The position numbers were made by a program, and so were the translations under genes. Below, piece by piece: positions 28,201 through 36,249 of a DNA stretch of 64,000 bases. Location: contig JAVLUZ010000154.1 in the NCBI GenBank assembly GCA_036768485.1, forward strand, positions 46,189,458 through 46,253,457, read 5' to 3'. The stretch's first letter is position 1. Every line of letters starts with the position of its first letter. The notes below the pieces were generated by a model that worked only from the letters and a program-made list of their open reading frames with translations, was not told the origin of the DNA and did no database searches. Source of the stretch: Mermis nigrescens. Taxonomy: Eukaryota; Nematoda; Enoplea; Mermithida; Mermithidae.

Positions 28201-29051
28201 GCTCAAAATCGCTGGGCAGTACCTGTCCAACTGACCCTTCAGGGAAGTAATACCCCCTTCACTCCCTATGTGCATGTATGCCCTTCAAACATGATTTTTC
28301 TAGCGTACGTTCGATGCTTTTATCCAATTTTTTTCAAAATCAGTCCATTCAGCTGAACCATTCAGCCCTCCTAGCCATATTTGTACGCGGCCTTATTCTT
28401 CAGGAATATTTTTTATCAAATTTGCATCAAACAAATGGCAACGAGGAAGAAGGAATGAGCTTTAACATTGAATATAATATGCGAAATGATGGAAGGAAAG
28501 TGTCTGAATGAATAAATTGAGCTGTAAACTTCTCAAAAAATGAGTATACGTACTTGAAATTATTCTTTTATACGTCGTTCAACTAGGTACGTATCTCTGG
28601 GGGGAATGTGGGGTCGGACCCCAAAAATCGGAAAATATGACTTTTTGAATGTTATTTTGTGCTATTTTTGGTCTTTTTTGAACTAAGTCCTTCCAAAAAT
28701 TGGTGTTTGTCCCCCCAAAATAGGACGGCCAGCTACGTGCCTGCGTTTGACGCTGTCTCGTGGTTCGAGCAATAGGTTCTGGTCCAAAATGGCCTCAGGG
28801 GGTATGCTTTTCAGAAGTCCTCTTAAGGGAAAACTCCCCTCAGCGTGCATGTGTGCTTCTAGGCTTTGTGGTAGCCCGTTCCTTTGATTGGCTTTGATGG
28901 GCTATTGTTTAGGTATAATCAATATTCTGTGCTTGCCGTTGTTTAGCTCACTTTGGATCCGTCCGACTTGGAAAGCTTGCAGATTTTAAGCAACGAGCAG
29001 GATATGATCGACGCTGATTCGGAGGATGCCCTGAGGCTAGATCGTATCTAA
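288..29051 (+). CDS. CRTC: CRTC gene: CREB-regulated transcription coactivator (gene model, 9 exons; 5' part outside window)
   Basis: CRTC proteins sit in the cytoplasm while phosphorylated by SIK/AMPK kinases. After dephosphorylation they enter the nucleus and coactivate CREB. Seen here: an RTxSD kinase-site motif in exon 1, SNTGSLPDL in exon 3, Gln/Ser/Pro-rich exons 4-7, the IPNIILT motif in exon 7, and a C-terminal acidic block ending SEDALRLDRI, which matches the family's ATEDTFRMDRL-type ending. Exons: 288-about 441, 6457-6506, 7045-7157, 11018-11238, 14284-14442, 16298-16443, 22273-22445, 26570-26652, 28947-29051. Splice phases close at every junction from exon 2 to exon 9, giving about 400 residues. 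The family's N-terminal CREB-binding region is absent, so the gene must begin left of position 1. Introns are 0.5-6 kb and full of small transposons. The exon 1 donor is uncertain and one more exon between 441 and 6457 cannot be excluded. Confidence 0.93.
455..560. repeat. Degenerate TTCTCAATTACTTTAC minisatellite
   Basis: About six imperfect 15-17 bp units rich in TTACTTT lie just inside CRTC intron 1. They create two open frames that are not genes. Confidence 0.6.
1029..1465. mobile_element. hAT-like MITE, family G (8-bp TSD ATATGTTT)
   Basis: The element begins CATAGGTGCGAAAGG and ends CACCCCCTATGCTCATGTATG. An exact duplication ATATGTTT flanks it (1021-1028 and 1466-1473). The interior is a series of imperfect AGCTATATAGCCTTTTTGG-like units. 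An inverted copy lies at 4629-5056 and a third starts at 63669. No coding capacity is visible. Confidence 0.85.
1474..2727. other. CRTC intron 1 segment, no gene seen
   Basis: AT-rich unique-looking sequence. A short fragment of family E (TGCACAGCATGGGAATTCTGG) lies near 2520. The short open frames here have no recognisable protein character. Confidence 0.6.
2728..3485. mobile_element. hAT-like MITE, family A (8-bp TSD CTGTGTAT)
   Basis: Terminal inverted repeats CAGTGTTTTTTTTGTAC and (reverse) CATTTTTTTGTAC are flanked by exact CTGTGTAT duplications (2720-2727 and 3486-3493). The interior has two diverged tandem halves. Each holds the hairpin GGCGCTTCGCGCC, exact at 2863, 2954, 3175 and 3267. 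No transposase is visible. Confidence 0.88.
3758..4571. mobile_element. MITE with CAGGCCCGTATTCAGG ends
   Basis: The ends are CAGGCCCGTATTCAGG and, reversed, CAGGCCCGTATCCAGG. The flanks GTTATATA and GTCATAGA agree at 6 of 8 bases, which suits an old 8-bp duplication. The interior contains degraded GGCGCTTCGCGCC hairpins near 3931 and 4108. Degraded relatives lie at about 9095-9622, 10105-10620 and 12655-13250. Confidence 0.75.
4306..4389 (+). repeat. Perfect tandem duplication, about 42 bp x 2
   Basis: The unit beginning GATTGAGTGATGAGATATC and ending TTTGCTCA occurs twice in direct succession without visible differences, so the duplication is recent. Confidence 0.85.
4629..5056. mobile_element. 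hAT-like MITE, family G, inverted copy (TSD GTGAAGGG/GTGAATGG)
   Basis: This is an inverted relative of 1029-1465. It begins CGTACGAGAGCACGGGGGTG and ends GACCTTGCGCACCTATG. The flanking 8-mers GTGAAGGG and GTGAATGG agree at 7 of 8 positions. Confidence 0.82.
5065..5470. repeat. Dispersed repeat, family E
   Basis: It contains the phrase TTTTCGGCGCTTCGCGCC (hairpin at 5239), the segment around TTCTAGAAAGAACGAG, and an end near CCATGCTTTATGTACATG. Relatives lie at about 15810-16175, 16855-17205, 26123-26520, 32443-32720, 50218-50460 and 63105-63510. I could not fix its exact ends. Confidence 0.55.
5471..6456. other. CRTC intron 1, AT-rich tail
   Basis: Nothing gene-like. From 6090 to 6360 the sequence is almost pure A/T (AATAATAAATG-type low complexity). 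A 23-nt stretch before 6457 leads into the exon 2 acceptor ATATTTGCAG. Confidence 0.6.
6457..6506 (+). CDS. CRTC: CRTC exon 2 (50 nt)
   Basis: Acceptor CATATTTGCAG and a perfect donor AAG|GTAAGC frame a 50-nt exon. It reads ASYGMSTFRPPNMQTL in phase 0 and leaves two bases (AG). These join the C at 7045 to make a Ser codon. No similarity outside this frame fit; the splice signals and phase agreement support it. Confidence 0.75.
7045..7157 (+). CDS. CRTC: CRTC exon 3 with SNTGSLPDL motif
   Basis: Acceptor TTGTTCCAG; the alternative ATCAG at 7050 is possible. Donor CCAG|GTGCCT. The product is ISPGDLSAGSSQGSISS followed by NTGSLPDLSQLPNSPGQ. The (N)TGSLPDL phrase is a strong CRTC signature near a regulatory phosphoserine region. 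The exon ends in phase 1 and joins CA at 11018. Confidence 0.9.
7566..8061. mobile_element. hAT-like element, one end (GGGCGGATTTAAG), right end lost
   Basis: It shares its left end with the element at 20310-22154. Hairpins GGCGCTTCGCGCC occur at 7694 and 7940. The similarity stops near 8061 without a recognisable right terminus. Confidence 0.55.
8667..9080. mobile_element. Partial hAT-like MITE, family A
   Basis: Similar to 2728-3485, including the hairpin at 8766. It ends GTACAAAAAAATACTG at about 9080. The left terminus is missing. Confidence 0.65.
10735..10960. repeat. Dispersed repeat, family F
   Basis: Short repeat with a GGGGATGGGGAACGACCGA-type core, ending at ATTACATGTATG. Related copies lie at 11300-11550, 14470-14675 and 17225-17470. 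Each sits close to a CRTC exon, and all end in ACATGT-type sequence. Confidence 0.5.
11018..11238 (+). CDS. CRTC: CRTC exon 4 (Gln-rich)
   Basis: Acceptor AATTTCGTTAG, donor CAGTCG|GTAAAT. The frame reads QCAMHAHNYQQQQLHYSQ, continues with Gln/Gly/His-rich sequence and ends CSYGGSQS in phase 0. Such Gln-rich linkers are typical of the CRTC middle region. The shadow frames on both strands are not genes. Confidence 0.88.
11706..12088. mobile_element. Small element with ACCTGGGCAATG inverted ends
   Basis: It starts ACCTGGGCAATGCCCCATA and ends TAGGCCATTGCCCAGGT, an inverted pair. The interior has a short GACCCACCTTTTTCAGG-type repeat (about 11920-12035). I saw no convincing target duplication. 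Confidence 0.6.
12216..12376. mobile_element. hAT-like MITE, family D (TSD CTACAGTG/TAACAGTG)
   Basis: The ends are CAGGCACGTAGCTGGC and AGCTACGTGCCTG. The flanking 8-mers agree at 7 of 8. Other copies lie at 14925-15100, 27232-27643, 28584-28743 and 36831-36983. Confidence 0.85.
14284..14442 (+). CDS. CRTC: CRTC exon 5 (Ser/Pro/Gly-rich)
   Basis: Acceptor CTATTTGCAG, donor CATT|GTAAGT. It encodes 53 residues in phase 0, beginning SSPGGGNPESPHSGPNSP and ending LPAQLQNINI. The base composition is markedly GC-richer than the flanking intron, as expected of coding sequence. Confidence 0.88.
14925..15100. mobile_element. hAT-like MITE, family D
   Basis: The ends are CAGGCATGTAGCTGG and GATACGTGCCTG. 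The flanks CTGATGTT and CTTATGTG agree at 6 of 8. The remainder of intron 5 is unassigned, apart from family E at about 15810-16175. Confidence 0.75.
16298..16443 (+). CDS. CRTC: CRTC exon 6 (poly-Gln)
   Basis: Acceptor TTCAATAG, donor ATATC|GTGAGT. The frame begins DSCDALKNQQQQQQ, has a second run of five Gln, and ends FGQYPVQHNI plus two bases. These two bases join the A at 22273 to make Ser. The CAG/CAA runs could vary in length between individuals. Confidence 0.88.
18233..18918. mobile_element. hAT-like MITE, family A, inverted (TSD ATATAAGG)
   Basis: An inverted relative of 2728-3485, with ends CGCTGTTTTTTTTGTAC and AAAAAACACTG. It has an exact 8-bp duplication ATATAAGG (18225-18232 and 18919-18926). 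One hairpin copy is intact at 18799. Confidence 0.87.
19000..20115. mobile_element. Foldback-type element with long inverted arms
   Basis: The left arm (about 19020-19290) has GGGGTGACCCTGAAT, AAATCAAAATATC, ATAACACGT and CTCGCGA in order. The right arm (about 19880-20110) has the same phrases in reverse complement order. The arms flank an AT-rich spacer of TTAATTAA-like low complexity. No target duplication was identified. Confidence 0.65.
20563..20750. mobile_element. Nested MITE with CATGGACGTAACCAG ends
   Basis: The ends CATGGACGTAACCAG and (reversed) CAGGGACGTAACCAG form an inverted pair. It splits a tRNA-like unit, and CATCT is present on both sides (20558-20562 and 20751-20755). Confidence 0.8.
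20880..21152. mobile_element. Nested hAT-like MITE, family C (TSD GCCAGGAC)
   Basis: It starts CATAGGTGGGCAGCACC and ends CACGCCCATGTG(T). An exact 8-bp duplication GCCAGGAC (20872-20879 and 21153-21160) lies within the tRNA-like sequence. Other family C copies are at 24774-25029, 27268-27510, 33186-33387, about 36250-36495 and about 51813-52090. Confidence 0.85.
21325..21394 (-). tRNA. tRNA-like sequence, probably a tRNA-derived repeat
   Basis: On the minus strand it begins GGCTAGATGGTGTAGTTGG (A box) and contains GGTTCGAGTCC (B box). It folds into D, anticodon and T arms. The acceptor stem is only six pairs plus a mismatch. The anticodon loop is CCGGTAA, with C instead of U at position 33, and would give GGT (Thr). 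These defects argue for a tRNA-derived repeat rather than a working tRNA. Confidence 0.55.
21501..21570 (-). tRNA. tRNA-like sequence, second intact copy
   Basis: Essentially identical to 21325-21394, 176 bp away. It has the same A and B boxes, the same CCGGTAA loop and the same acceptor defect. Confidence 0.55.
22188..22260. repeat. TA dinucleotide microsatellite
   Basis: An almost pure (TA)n tract lies immediately before the CRTC exon 7 acceptor (GATTTCAG). Its length may vary and could affect splicing. Confidence 0.95.
22273..22445 (+). CDS. CRTC: CRTC exon 7 with IPNIILT motif
   Basis: Acceptor TTTGATTTCAG, donor ACAG|GTTTGT. It encodes a Ser/Gln/Pro-rich stretch ending PSPNSGKIPNIILT plus one base. 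IPNIILT is the conserved start of the CRTC C-terminal transactivation region. The carried G joins GA at 26570 to make Gly. Confidence 0.92.
22819..23746. mobile_element. pogo/Tigger-like non-autonomous element (TA duplication)
   Basis: The ends are CAGTCGAACTTGCTTATTG and, reversed, CAGTCGAACTTGGATAATG, with TA on both sides (22817-22818 and 23747-23748). ACGCATTATCC-type repeats are concentrated near both termini. No transposase frame is visible, so it was presumably mobilised in trans. Confidence 0.8.
23750..24773. other. CRTC intron 7 segment, no gene seen
   Basis: Degraded repeat sequence related to the 7566 and 21900 regions (inverted) is present at about 23930-24060. The rest shows no recognisable feature. 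Confidence 0.5.
24774..25029. mobile_element. hAT-like MITE, family C (TSD CACCAGAC/CACCACAC)
   Basis: The ends are CATACCTGGGCGTGGG and GCCGCCCGCCTATG. The flanking 8-mers agree at 7 of 8 positions. Confidence 0.82.
25030..26569. other. CRTC intron 7 remainder
   Basis: A degraded repeat with the hairpin GGCGCGAAGCGCC at 25931 occupies about 25600-26010. Family E follows at 26123-26520. Nothing gene-like is visible. Confidence 0.5.
26570..26652 (+). CDS. CRTC: CRTC exon 8
   Basis: Acceptor ATTTTTTAG, donor AAGG|GTAATT. With the carried G it reads GPCENMNALPIASGYMD and then PAVAMLSSDLR, ending in phase 0. The position between IPNIILT and the final LTLDPSDL exon matches the family's order. 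Confidence 0.88.
27232..27643. mobile_element. hAT-like MITE, family D, hosting a nested family C
   Basis: The ends are CAGGCTCGTAGCTC and CAGCTTAGTGCCTG. The flanks TGAATTAC and TGGATTAG agree at 6 of 8. It is split by the 27268-27510 insertion. Confidence 0.75.
27268..27510. mobile_element. Nested hAT-like MITE, family C (TSD GTCCGGAC)
   Basis: It begins CACACCTGGGCGTG and ends CTGCCCACGTATG. An exact 8-bp palindromic duplication GTCCGGAC (27260-27267 and 27511-27518) lies inside the family D element, so this insertion came later. Confidence 0.88.
28584..28743. mobile_element. hAT-like MITE, family D
   Basis: It begins TAGGTACGTATCTCTGG and ends CAGCTACGTGCCTG. The flanks CGTTCAAC and CGTTTGAC agree at 6 of 8. 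Confidence 0.72.
28947..29051 (+). CDS. CRTC: CRTC last exon: C-terminal transactivation domain
   Basis: The acceptor is TTGTTTAG. It encodes 34 residues: LTLDPSDLESLQILSNEQD, then the acidic MIDADSEDALRLDRI, then TAA at 29049-29051. The pattern LxxLxxL followed by acidic residues and a final RxDRhydrophobic matches the C-terminus of CRTC1-3, which contacts CBP/p300 and TAF4. No clear AATAAA is seen before the transposon at 29391. Confidence 0.94.
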   Translation, partial: LTLDPSDLESLQILSNEQDMIDADSEDALRLDRI

Positions 29052-29676
29052 CCCCTCCACAATTAGCGTTTTTCTGCAAGCTGACGCGAATTTTATGATA
29101 ATTATTTGGCGAAAGTCGTCGCTTCTGAACGGCGCGCTTTTTTGTATTTCAATTTTTTGTTTTTGTTTTACCAATGTGTATGCTTCTTGCCGATTTCGTC
29201 AATATTGGAGCGTACTGTAAGTTTGGCTGGGAAATAGCGCATTGTATCCATTGTGCCGTACTTATCAGTGGACCGAGATACTAATTTCGCGCGGAATTCA
29301 AAAATAATACGAAGTCTTCAAGTTGATGTCACCGAAAAATGTTCAGATTTAAAAAATAGACCTGTATAAAACAGATCGGTGGATAGACAATAGGGATCGA
29401 CCGGAGGTCCATTTTTTTCCCTCCGGGCCGGAGCCGGAGCTCCGGCCATCGTCACCTCCGGCTCCGGCCGGAGCCGGAGCCGGAGGCCGGAGGTGAACTT
29501 AGAATTTTCAGTGAACTAGAATTTTAAATATAATTCATATGATGTACAGTATATAGGTTTGTATAAATATATTGCTCATGAATAAGTAAAAGATCTGTAG
29601 AAGTGAATGTTTATTATCTAACCATGCATTTATATGTACTAAACTATTGCGACTATATTAATTATTTTTCAATTAA

Positions 29677-29771
29677 TTGTCATCAGCGATTTCTTCATCT
29701 TCCATTTCCATATCAGACGAAGCGCTGTCACTGTCCGATTTGTAAGGCTCAAAATATATGATATAATATTT
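29677..29771 (-). pseudogene. Acidic C-terminal coding relic inside the hAT-like element
   Basis: The minus strand encodes YFEPYKSDSDSASSDMEMED followed by EEIADDN and a stop. This is a clean acidic tail with coding character. The upstream part is interrupted by the nested element at 29810. It is probably the end of the element's own protein, but the family cannot be proved from so little. Confidence 0.45.
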
Positions 29772-29809
29772 CACCAATGGTGCATTCACAATGCCACATT
29801 AGTGTTCAC

Positions 29810-31013
29810 TAGGGATGCAGCGGATACCCGCACCCCACCGCTATCACCCGCTTCTTTTTTGGTACCCGCACCCGCACCCGCTATTCCAAAATTTTGCTAC
29901 CCGCACCCGCACCCGCTAAAAATATCGTGATAAAACAGCGGGTGGCGGATAATGATATTCAGAATTTACGAAAAGACAAAACGATTCTAAGGCAGTGGCA
30001 CGTAAAATGAAAAAACCAAAATGTATAGCAGTGACATCTAATGTACCAGTACAAATAAGAAAAGCAAACATCTACTTGTAATGAGTCATATTTTTAGATA
30101 CCCACTGGACTGCAGATACGTGTTCAAGCTCTCTTATGGTTAATTCCAGTTATGCGAATTATGCTTTTTAAAAAAGAGGGTCTATGTGTCAGTCTTTAGT
30201 GCATCAGTTTAACCACTCTAGCGTGTGTAGAAAGATTTTGCAGCAATGTATAATTGTACACTGCTTTTTTAAGACGAAATGGGACGTTTAGGCGCCACAC
30301 TCTTTGTAATATTATTGATGATTATTAACATTCATTTATGAATAAAGTATAATACAGATTCCGAAAGCCCATTCAATTCTCAACGTGATGGTACAAATTA
30401 CTTTTAGAATATCTCTGAATTTAGTTGAGATAATTAAACGCATCTAAAAATACACTGGATTTTCTACGGTTTTTCAGTTGTACACAAATGAATACTCATC
30501 GAATCGAAAAGTACAATATGCTATTTTGTAGCTTGTAGAACCTGCTTTCTGAATATATATTTTACTTTAAAATTGCTCCAAAGTTATTCTAATTAATATA
30601 ATTTATAAGTTGCTGGCTCCAAAACGTCGTAGACCCTTTTTAAGAAGAGAATGACAACAAGTGGCTAAACATTTTATTCTGTAAAGTGTGAATATATTAC
30701 TCATTTTGGTCAATGCTTCAATCATTGACAATTTACCTATTTTAATCTGCAAATTTAATCCGACTGAGAGTTAGTCTGCAAATAAAAAGACAATCAGCTT
30801 GACGATTAATATGAATTTTACCCGCAGTAAATAACTGCATTGAGTGGACGAAAAAATTGTGCTTTTTCAGCCCTATTTATTTTATGCTATATCTCACTGC
30901 TAAACCCGCTACCCGTACCCGCTATTTTTAAGGTGCGACACCCGCACCCGCTAAAGCAAAATTTTGGCACCCGCACCCGCTATTCCAAAAAATGTGCACC
31001 CGCTGCATCCCTA
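29810..31013. mobile_element. Nested hAT-like element with ACCCGC-rich ends (TSD GTGTTCAC)
   Basis: The inverted ends are TAGGGATGCAGCGG on both sides, with an exact duplication GTGTTCAC (29802-29809 and 31014-31021). CACCCGCACCCGC arrays lie inside each end. The centre is AT-rich without a transposase frame. It shares the first seven terminal bases (TAGGGAT) with its host element. Confidence 0.9.
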
Positions 31014-31243
31014 GTGTTCACATTTACAGCTTCACTTATTAAACCTGTGTTTGTACAAATTCACAAAATAGGCAATCTGAGTGCTAAGCTTCAAAAGAAA
31101 GAAGAGCGTTAAAGCATTGAATGATTCGGTTTAAAAAACCTCCGGCCTTCCGGCCCTCTTTTTGTACCTCCGCCGCCGGAGGCCGGAGGACCAAAAATGG
31201 AGCGGAGCCGGAGCCGGAGCTCCGGTCGATCCCTAATAGACAA

Positions 31244-33185
31244 ATGAATAAATAAATAAATATAATATAGATAAATAAATAGACGCGTCATAAGGCCTGG
31301 GCTTTATTATACGGTGACTTACTGTCACACTTTCCTTTGAAATCGGTCTGAAGCATAATTGTCACAAGAATACGATTTTTTGGAAGTAAAATGATTCAGA
31401 CAGAAGCAAAAACTTACTCGTACTTTAGCTTTCAATGTAAAGTATCGAGGTAAGTTGGCTTGTGCATGTAAGTAAAAATTGTTTTACGTTAAAATTCCTT
31501 TTTAAATAGTCGCAAATTTCTTATGTAATGAGATTTATTTATCACGAAAATGTAGTTGAGCATATCGACCTTACTAACGCTGTTAGTATTTGGCGATTTT
31601 TCTCTTTGAAAAAGACATGGTTAAACCCGTAATATGCTGTTTACTAAATTGAGTATTCTCGATAGAAACCGCTGCATAATCTTTCATCCACAATTTTATT
31701 CGTAAATAATGGATTTAATCCTCTAAATTTTACTTATAACTAGTATTGTTATACGCAGTATTACGCTAATTAAATATATCAAATCTCGCGTCACTATTTT
31801 CTAATTTTTTCATATTGATTCAAGTGATGTATTCGCCTTTTTTAAAATTTTCCGCATTTTATTCAATGTGTGTGTGTGTACTATTTTTAACAATTCGAAT
31901 CGTAATTGCATAATTTTATAACCGTTTTATCGTGGAAAGTATACAAGCCACTTTATTATCTAATATTGTTTCAGAATGCTAATCTTTCATTAGTAAGCAG
32001 AAGCGAAATTTTCAAATGGATAAAAGCTTATGATTTTTCAACATTTCGCCTACTACTTTTTACATTTCAATGTTTCTAGTGGATGATGGTCGTTTCGGTC
32101 GCCAAATCAAAATTTTTTGTTCCCTACGTTTCGCTCCTAACTGGTGAATATTTTTAAGACGGAACAAAATGCATAGCTTTGGCCACACTGTTGTATGTAG
32201 AGCTAAAACTTTTAGAAATAGGAAGGGAGGGGTCCGAAAACTTGAAGAGGTCTAAAAATGGTTTAAAAAAATCGACAGTTTAGGCAAAACGTATCAATTT
32301 TCGAGTCTTCTCATAAGCTCGTATACTAAATCAAGAAATTGCAGTCCAAAAAAAGTTTTTCCAATGTAGAATTCTGGAGTCTGCTCGATTTTGCAGGGGT
32401 AAAAAAGTCTGCATTTTTCTGCGGGTCTGGCTGAACCCCAACCAGACATGCACAGCTTGGGAATTCTGGTGGGTGGATTTTTAAAGTCTTTCTGGTCTCA
32501 AAAATGGCGGATATGCGTTAAAAAACATCGTTTTCGGCGTTTCTGATGATGCTCTATCTTTCTAGAGCATAAAACCGTATTAAATTTCGAAATAAATGGA
32601 ATAAATTGAACAAAATATGGTCAAGAGATAAGTTTGGAAACTCGAGAAATCACGAATTCTGGGGTGGGGCGAAATTCCCCATTCCCCAGCCAGATCGTGT
32701 ATGCTCTCGCACGCCCATCCACTTTCTAAATTAATTAACTTCAGTGAAGCTATTCTGTTCTCCGTGTAAACACCAAGCTGACTGTATACTGTACCTATTT
32801 TAGGGTTAGAATGGCTTTCATTTTTATTGAATTTTGATTGCTTTCCAGTAGGTTTTTTCTCATAGCGTAATTGTCCGCTGCTTTCCTTGAACGAAGGCAA
32901 TTTTTAGTTCGCAAATTCAGTCTTATTTGTTGAAACCGCTTCAATGTTTTGTTTATCCGAATTTCTCGTCGTTTATTATGCCGTTTTACGCAGTTGGTGG
33001 GTTCTTACTTATTTATGTAAATTACATGCTTTGTTTCTGTACCTTGACGGTTCTTTTTTGTATTTAACAGTCATATGTCATGTTTCTTTATTTCTTTCCG
33101 ATTGCCAAATTCTTGCCTAGTTATTCTGTCTAGCATTGTACTTATGTGATATAATTTATTAAAAGTTTGTTAGTGAACATGTGAC
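31244..33185. other. Intergenic, AT-rich
   Basis: No gene is recognised. Family E remains lie at 32443-32720, and a related degraded piece at about 32215-32440 follows a TGTGTGTG tract near 31868. Confidence 0.5.
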
Positions 33186-33387
33186 CATAGGTGGGCAGCA
33201 TCAAAATACTGGGGGAGTTCGCAAGATTTTTCAAAGGTCGAAAAATGGATTAAAAATAACGATATAGCGAAAAAAACACCATTTTTTAACGTTTCTCCTT
33301 GAGAACTATCCACTGGCATCAGAAAATTGCAACAAAAAAATCAAAAATTTAATTCTGGGGGATGCATACCCCCCACGCCCACGTGTG
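33186..33387. mobile_element. hAT-like MITE, family C (TSD CATGTGAC)
   Basis: It starts CATAGGTGGGCAGCATC and ends CCCACGCCCACGTGTG. The 8-bp duplication is exact (33178-33185 and 33388-33395). Confidence 0.88.
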
Positions 33388-33597
33388 CATGTGACTACCT
33401 ACGTAATATACCCGGTGCACATTATTTAATGAATTAATAAAATACAGTCAGGTGAACAACGAATAGTCGTCCCTTCGTCCCTGTTATAGCCAGCTTGATT
33501 TTAAGCTCGTCAGTTTTGATTATAGTCTGTTACGTTTATTCGAGAGCATTTTAGCAAAGTTTAATCCGAATGAATTGGACAACGGAAGTGGCTTATC

Positions 33598-36230
33598 ATA
33601 GGTAGCGCGTTAGCACGTACCTATAATATACTTGAACCTTCCTCTTTAAAACGTGACTACCCCCTACAGCTATAACGACGCACTTCTGTATTAGGCGGTT
33701 TTTTTAAAGATAGATAATAGAACAATTCGAACTAGATTTTTAACATTTTTTTACTATTCTACCTGTGTTGTAAAGGGCGTGTAGAGATTCACTGTAACAT
33801 GACATAAATCTTTCAAATTTTGGTCTGTCACACGACTTTTTAAACTCAGTATTGCGTTCTGTTTAGTCTCGGTTTTTTAAAATAAAAGAAATTGTGTATT
33901 TTCGAGGGCACGTTCTTTTATTTAAAGTGACTTATTTTCAGAGTGGCAATGTAAAGAATCTTGTTTATGGCTGCCAAATTATCTGCATAAGAGTCCCCCA
34001 CAAACCTATCTATGGAAATGTACTACGGCTCAAGGGCTACCTTGGGCTTATCTGTAACTTTCCCTGACTCAAAGCGGAGTTAGATCTAGGGGTTCAAACT
34101 TTACACTCTAGTGGAAAATGTAAAAACCGGATTTTGTCTAAGGTTTTTCTGCCAACTGTTCCGCTCATAAATCGGGACTAATGGAGTACAATAAAGATAA
34201 AGCTCGATCTGATTGCTACACATCGCAGCAAACTGCGTTAAAAAACTTAATATTGAATTGCTTATGGGGTTGTAAAGTTCGAAATCAGGGGTGTAAAATG
34301 GACGAAAAAAGCATGCTTTTCTCCCTATTTTGATTGGTAAATATCTCAAATATTTTGCGGAACAGAAATCTTGCACGTGCAAATGTACGACGATTATAAG
34401 GCTACAAACTGGTCCAAACCAAATTTCTTTACACTCAATGTTAAGCTTATATTTTTATCGTCAGACCATTGTGAAGACTAAACTTTTTCATAAATGTTGA
34501 TCGTAATATTAGAATTATGGAGCCGACAAAAACCTTCCTTACACTCTGTAGTTGTGCAAAGTTTACACTGCAAATTAACTTTAGATTTAGAGCCTTGCGT
34601 AAGCTGAATTTTTCAAAATGTTTTACGTAACGTCATAATAACGAATCTGACTGTTAGTTTTCTGAACACCCAGTAGTTGTGTAACGTTTGCACTATATAA
34701 TTATTGTTTATGTTCAGATAACACTACGAATTTATTTTACTTCCAGAACGTTGAAAAACGTGAATTTTTTCCAAATATATTACAAAAGTGCAGCATTACG
34801 AATCTGACTACATATTTTATTTACACTTATTAGCAGAAGATTAATTTTTTTCAAAATGAGAAAAGCAACTGCAATTGCATTTAAAGGTGTTTTATTTTGT
34901 TATCATGAGCATTATAGCAAGCAAACGTGGCGTCGATTGATTAGTGCAGGCAAACGTTGCGGGCATGCAAGTGTACCCACATTTAGTCTGTTTCATGTAA
35001 GCTTACGCGTTTTCTACTGCTTTAAACCAACGATTTCTTTGATTGTCTTGAATGCATCGATGCTTGCTATCTCATTCAATTGGCTTGCAATGTCTCACCT
35101 ATAGTCCGTGTCATCTAGCTTTGAGGTTTTTGAAAAAGTTTAAAGTGACTATAAAAGTGCTTTAAACTAATACGGTAAATATGATATTCTACAGTATATT
35201 GAGTCACGTGGATTCATATGCTATTATTAAGCCGCAGTGTAGCCCTATTCTTGCTGAAAAATTCAAAAGAAAACCGCAAAGTTAAATGAAACAGATTATA
35301 GTTTACTAAATCTAATTTCCCATAGCTACTCCATAACTACAGTCTGTTTTACACAACTTCAGTCATAAATATTAAAACTATCTCCGACGATAATATGACA
35401 GATTGCGATTTTAGCATTGATTTGATATATAATTATCGTAACCCTCGGCTTACTGTCAATAAAAATTCTTAAAATTTATGCACGAAGTCATGTGAAACAG
35501 ACTGAACAGACTTGCTGCTTTTTCAATCATTTTTTTTGGTTCAATAGTTTATTTCAATCTGTGCCACAGAATATACTTCGATTTATAGCGTTGCTTAAAG
35601 AAAGTTGATATTTAGCAGATTTTGCGACTTTAGGCATATGCATAGGTAGCTTTTTCCTAGTGCCCTCCTTTTACATCCTTAATAATCCACACTCTCAAGT
35701 ATAATAATCTTTCTTGTTCCATCGGAGCATTTTCCTTTGCTAATATGGTTTTTAACTACCTGATTATTGCGTTTTCTTTGTTGTTAGACTTTGTTTGTTA
35801 CACAATAATTAACTAGTACTTACCTATGTAAGTAATATATTATTTATTGCGAAATTTTTATTTTATTCAATTTGTAATATTTGAATGATTTAAATTTCTT
35901 TCTTTAGATCTTTGGTTATTTATTAGGTACTGTTCTGCTCTATAATTTAACTTTAATTTCAATTATACGAATTAGTTGCTGGTGTTTTTATCTGGATTAG
36001 CAAAGGTAGCGCGTTAGCGTGTACCTGTTATATACATGCGTACCCCTAGCACCTGTGCACCCCTACAGCAACACTGGGGCATTTTTGTATTCTGCAGTTT
36101 TTTTTTGAAAGATAAATAATAAAATAATTCGCTGTCGGTGTTTTTTTGTTTTTTAAAAATCAACACTGGATGTGTAAAGAGCGTGTAAAGTTTCACTGTA
36201 ATGTTATAACAAATAGATTTTTAAAATTAT
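33598..36230. repeat. Long dispersed repeat, family H (two starts)
   Basis: A start-like hairpin (GGTAGCGCGTTAGCACGTACC at 33600; GGTAGCGCGTTAGCGTGTACC at 36005) is followed by CCTACAGC(T)ATAAC-type sequence. A long tract then carries many GTGTAAA and TTTACAC words. The same layout recurs at 58041-60850. I see no coding frame; the element class is unknown. Confidence 0.5.
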
Positions 36231-36249
36231 GGTCAATCGGTAATCATCA

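Larger units (their letters stand above)
26653..28946. other. CRTC intron 8 with repeats
   Basis: It contains a family D MITE with a nested family C MITE (27232-27643), a degraded hairpin repeat (about 27890-28260, hairpin remnant near 28127) and another family D MITE (28584-28743). The remainder is unassigned. Confidence 0.6.
29391..31235. mobile_element. hAT-like element with CCGGAG-rich ends (TSD ATAGACAA)
   Basis: The inverted ends are TAGGGATCGACCGGAG and (reversed) TAGGGATCGACCGGAG. The 8-bp duplication ATAGACAA is exact (29383-29390 and 31236-31243). Dense GGAGCCGGAGC repeats lie just inside each end, typical of subterminal transposase-binding arrays. The interior has a short transposase-like relic (29677-29771) and a second complete element (29810-31013). 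Confidence 0.9.
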
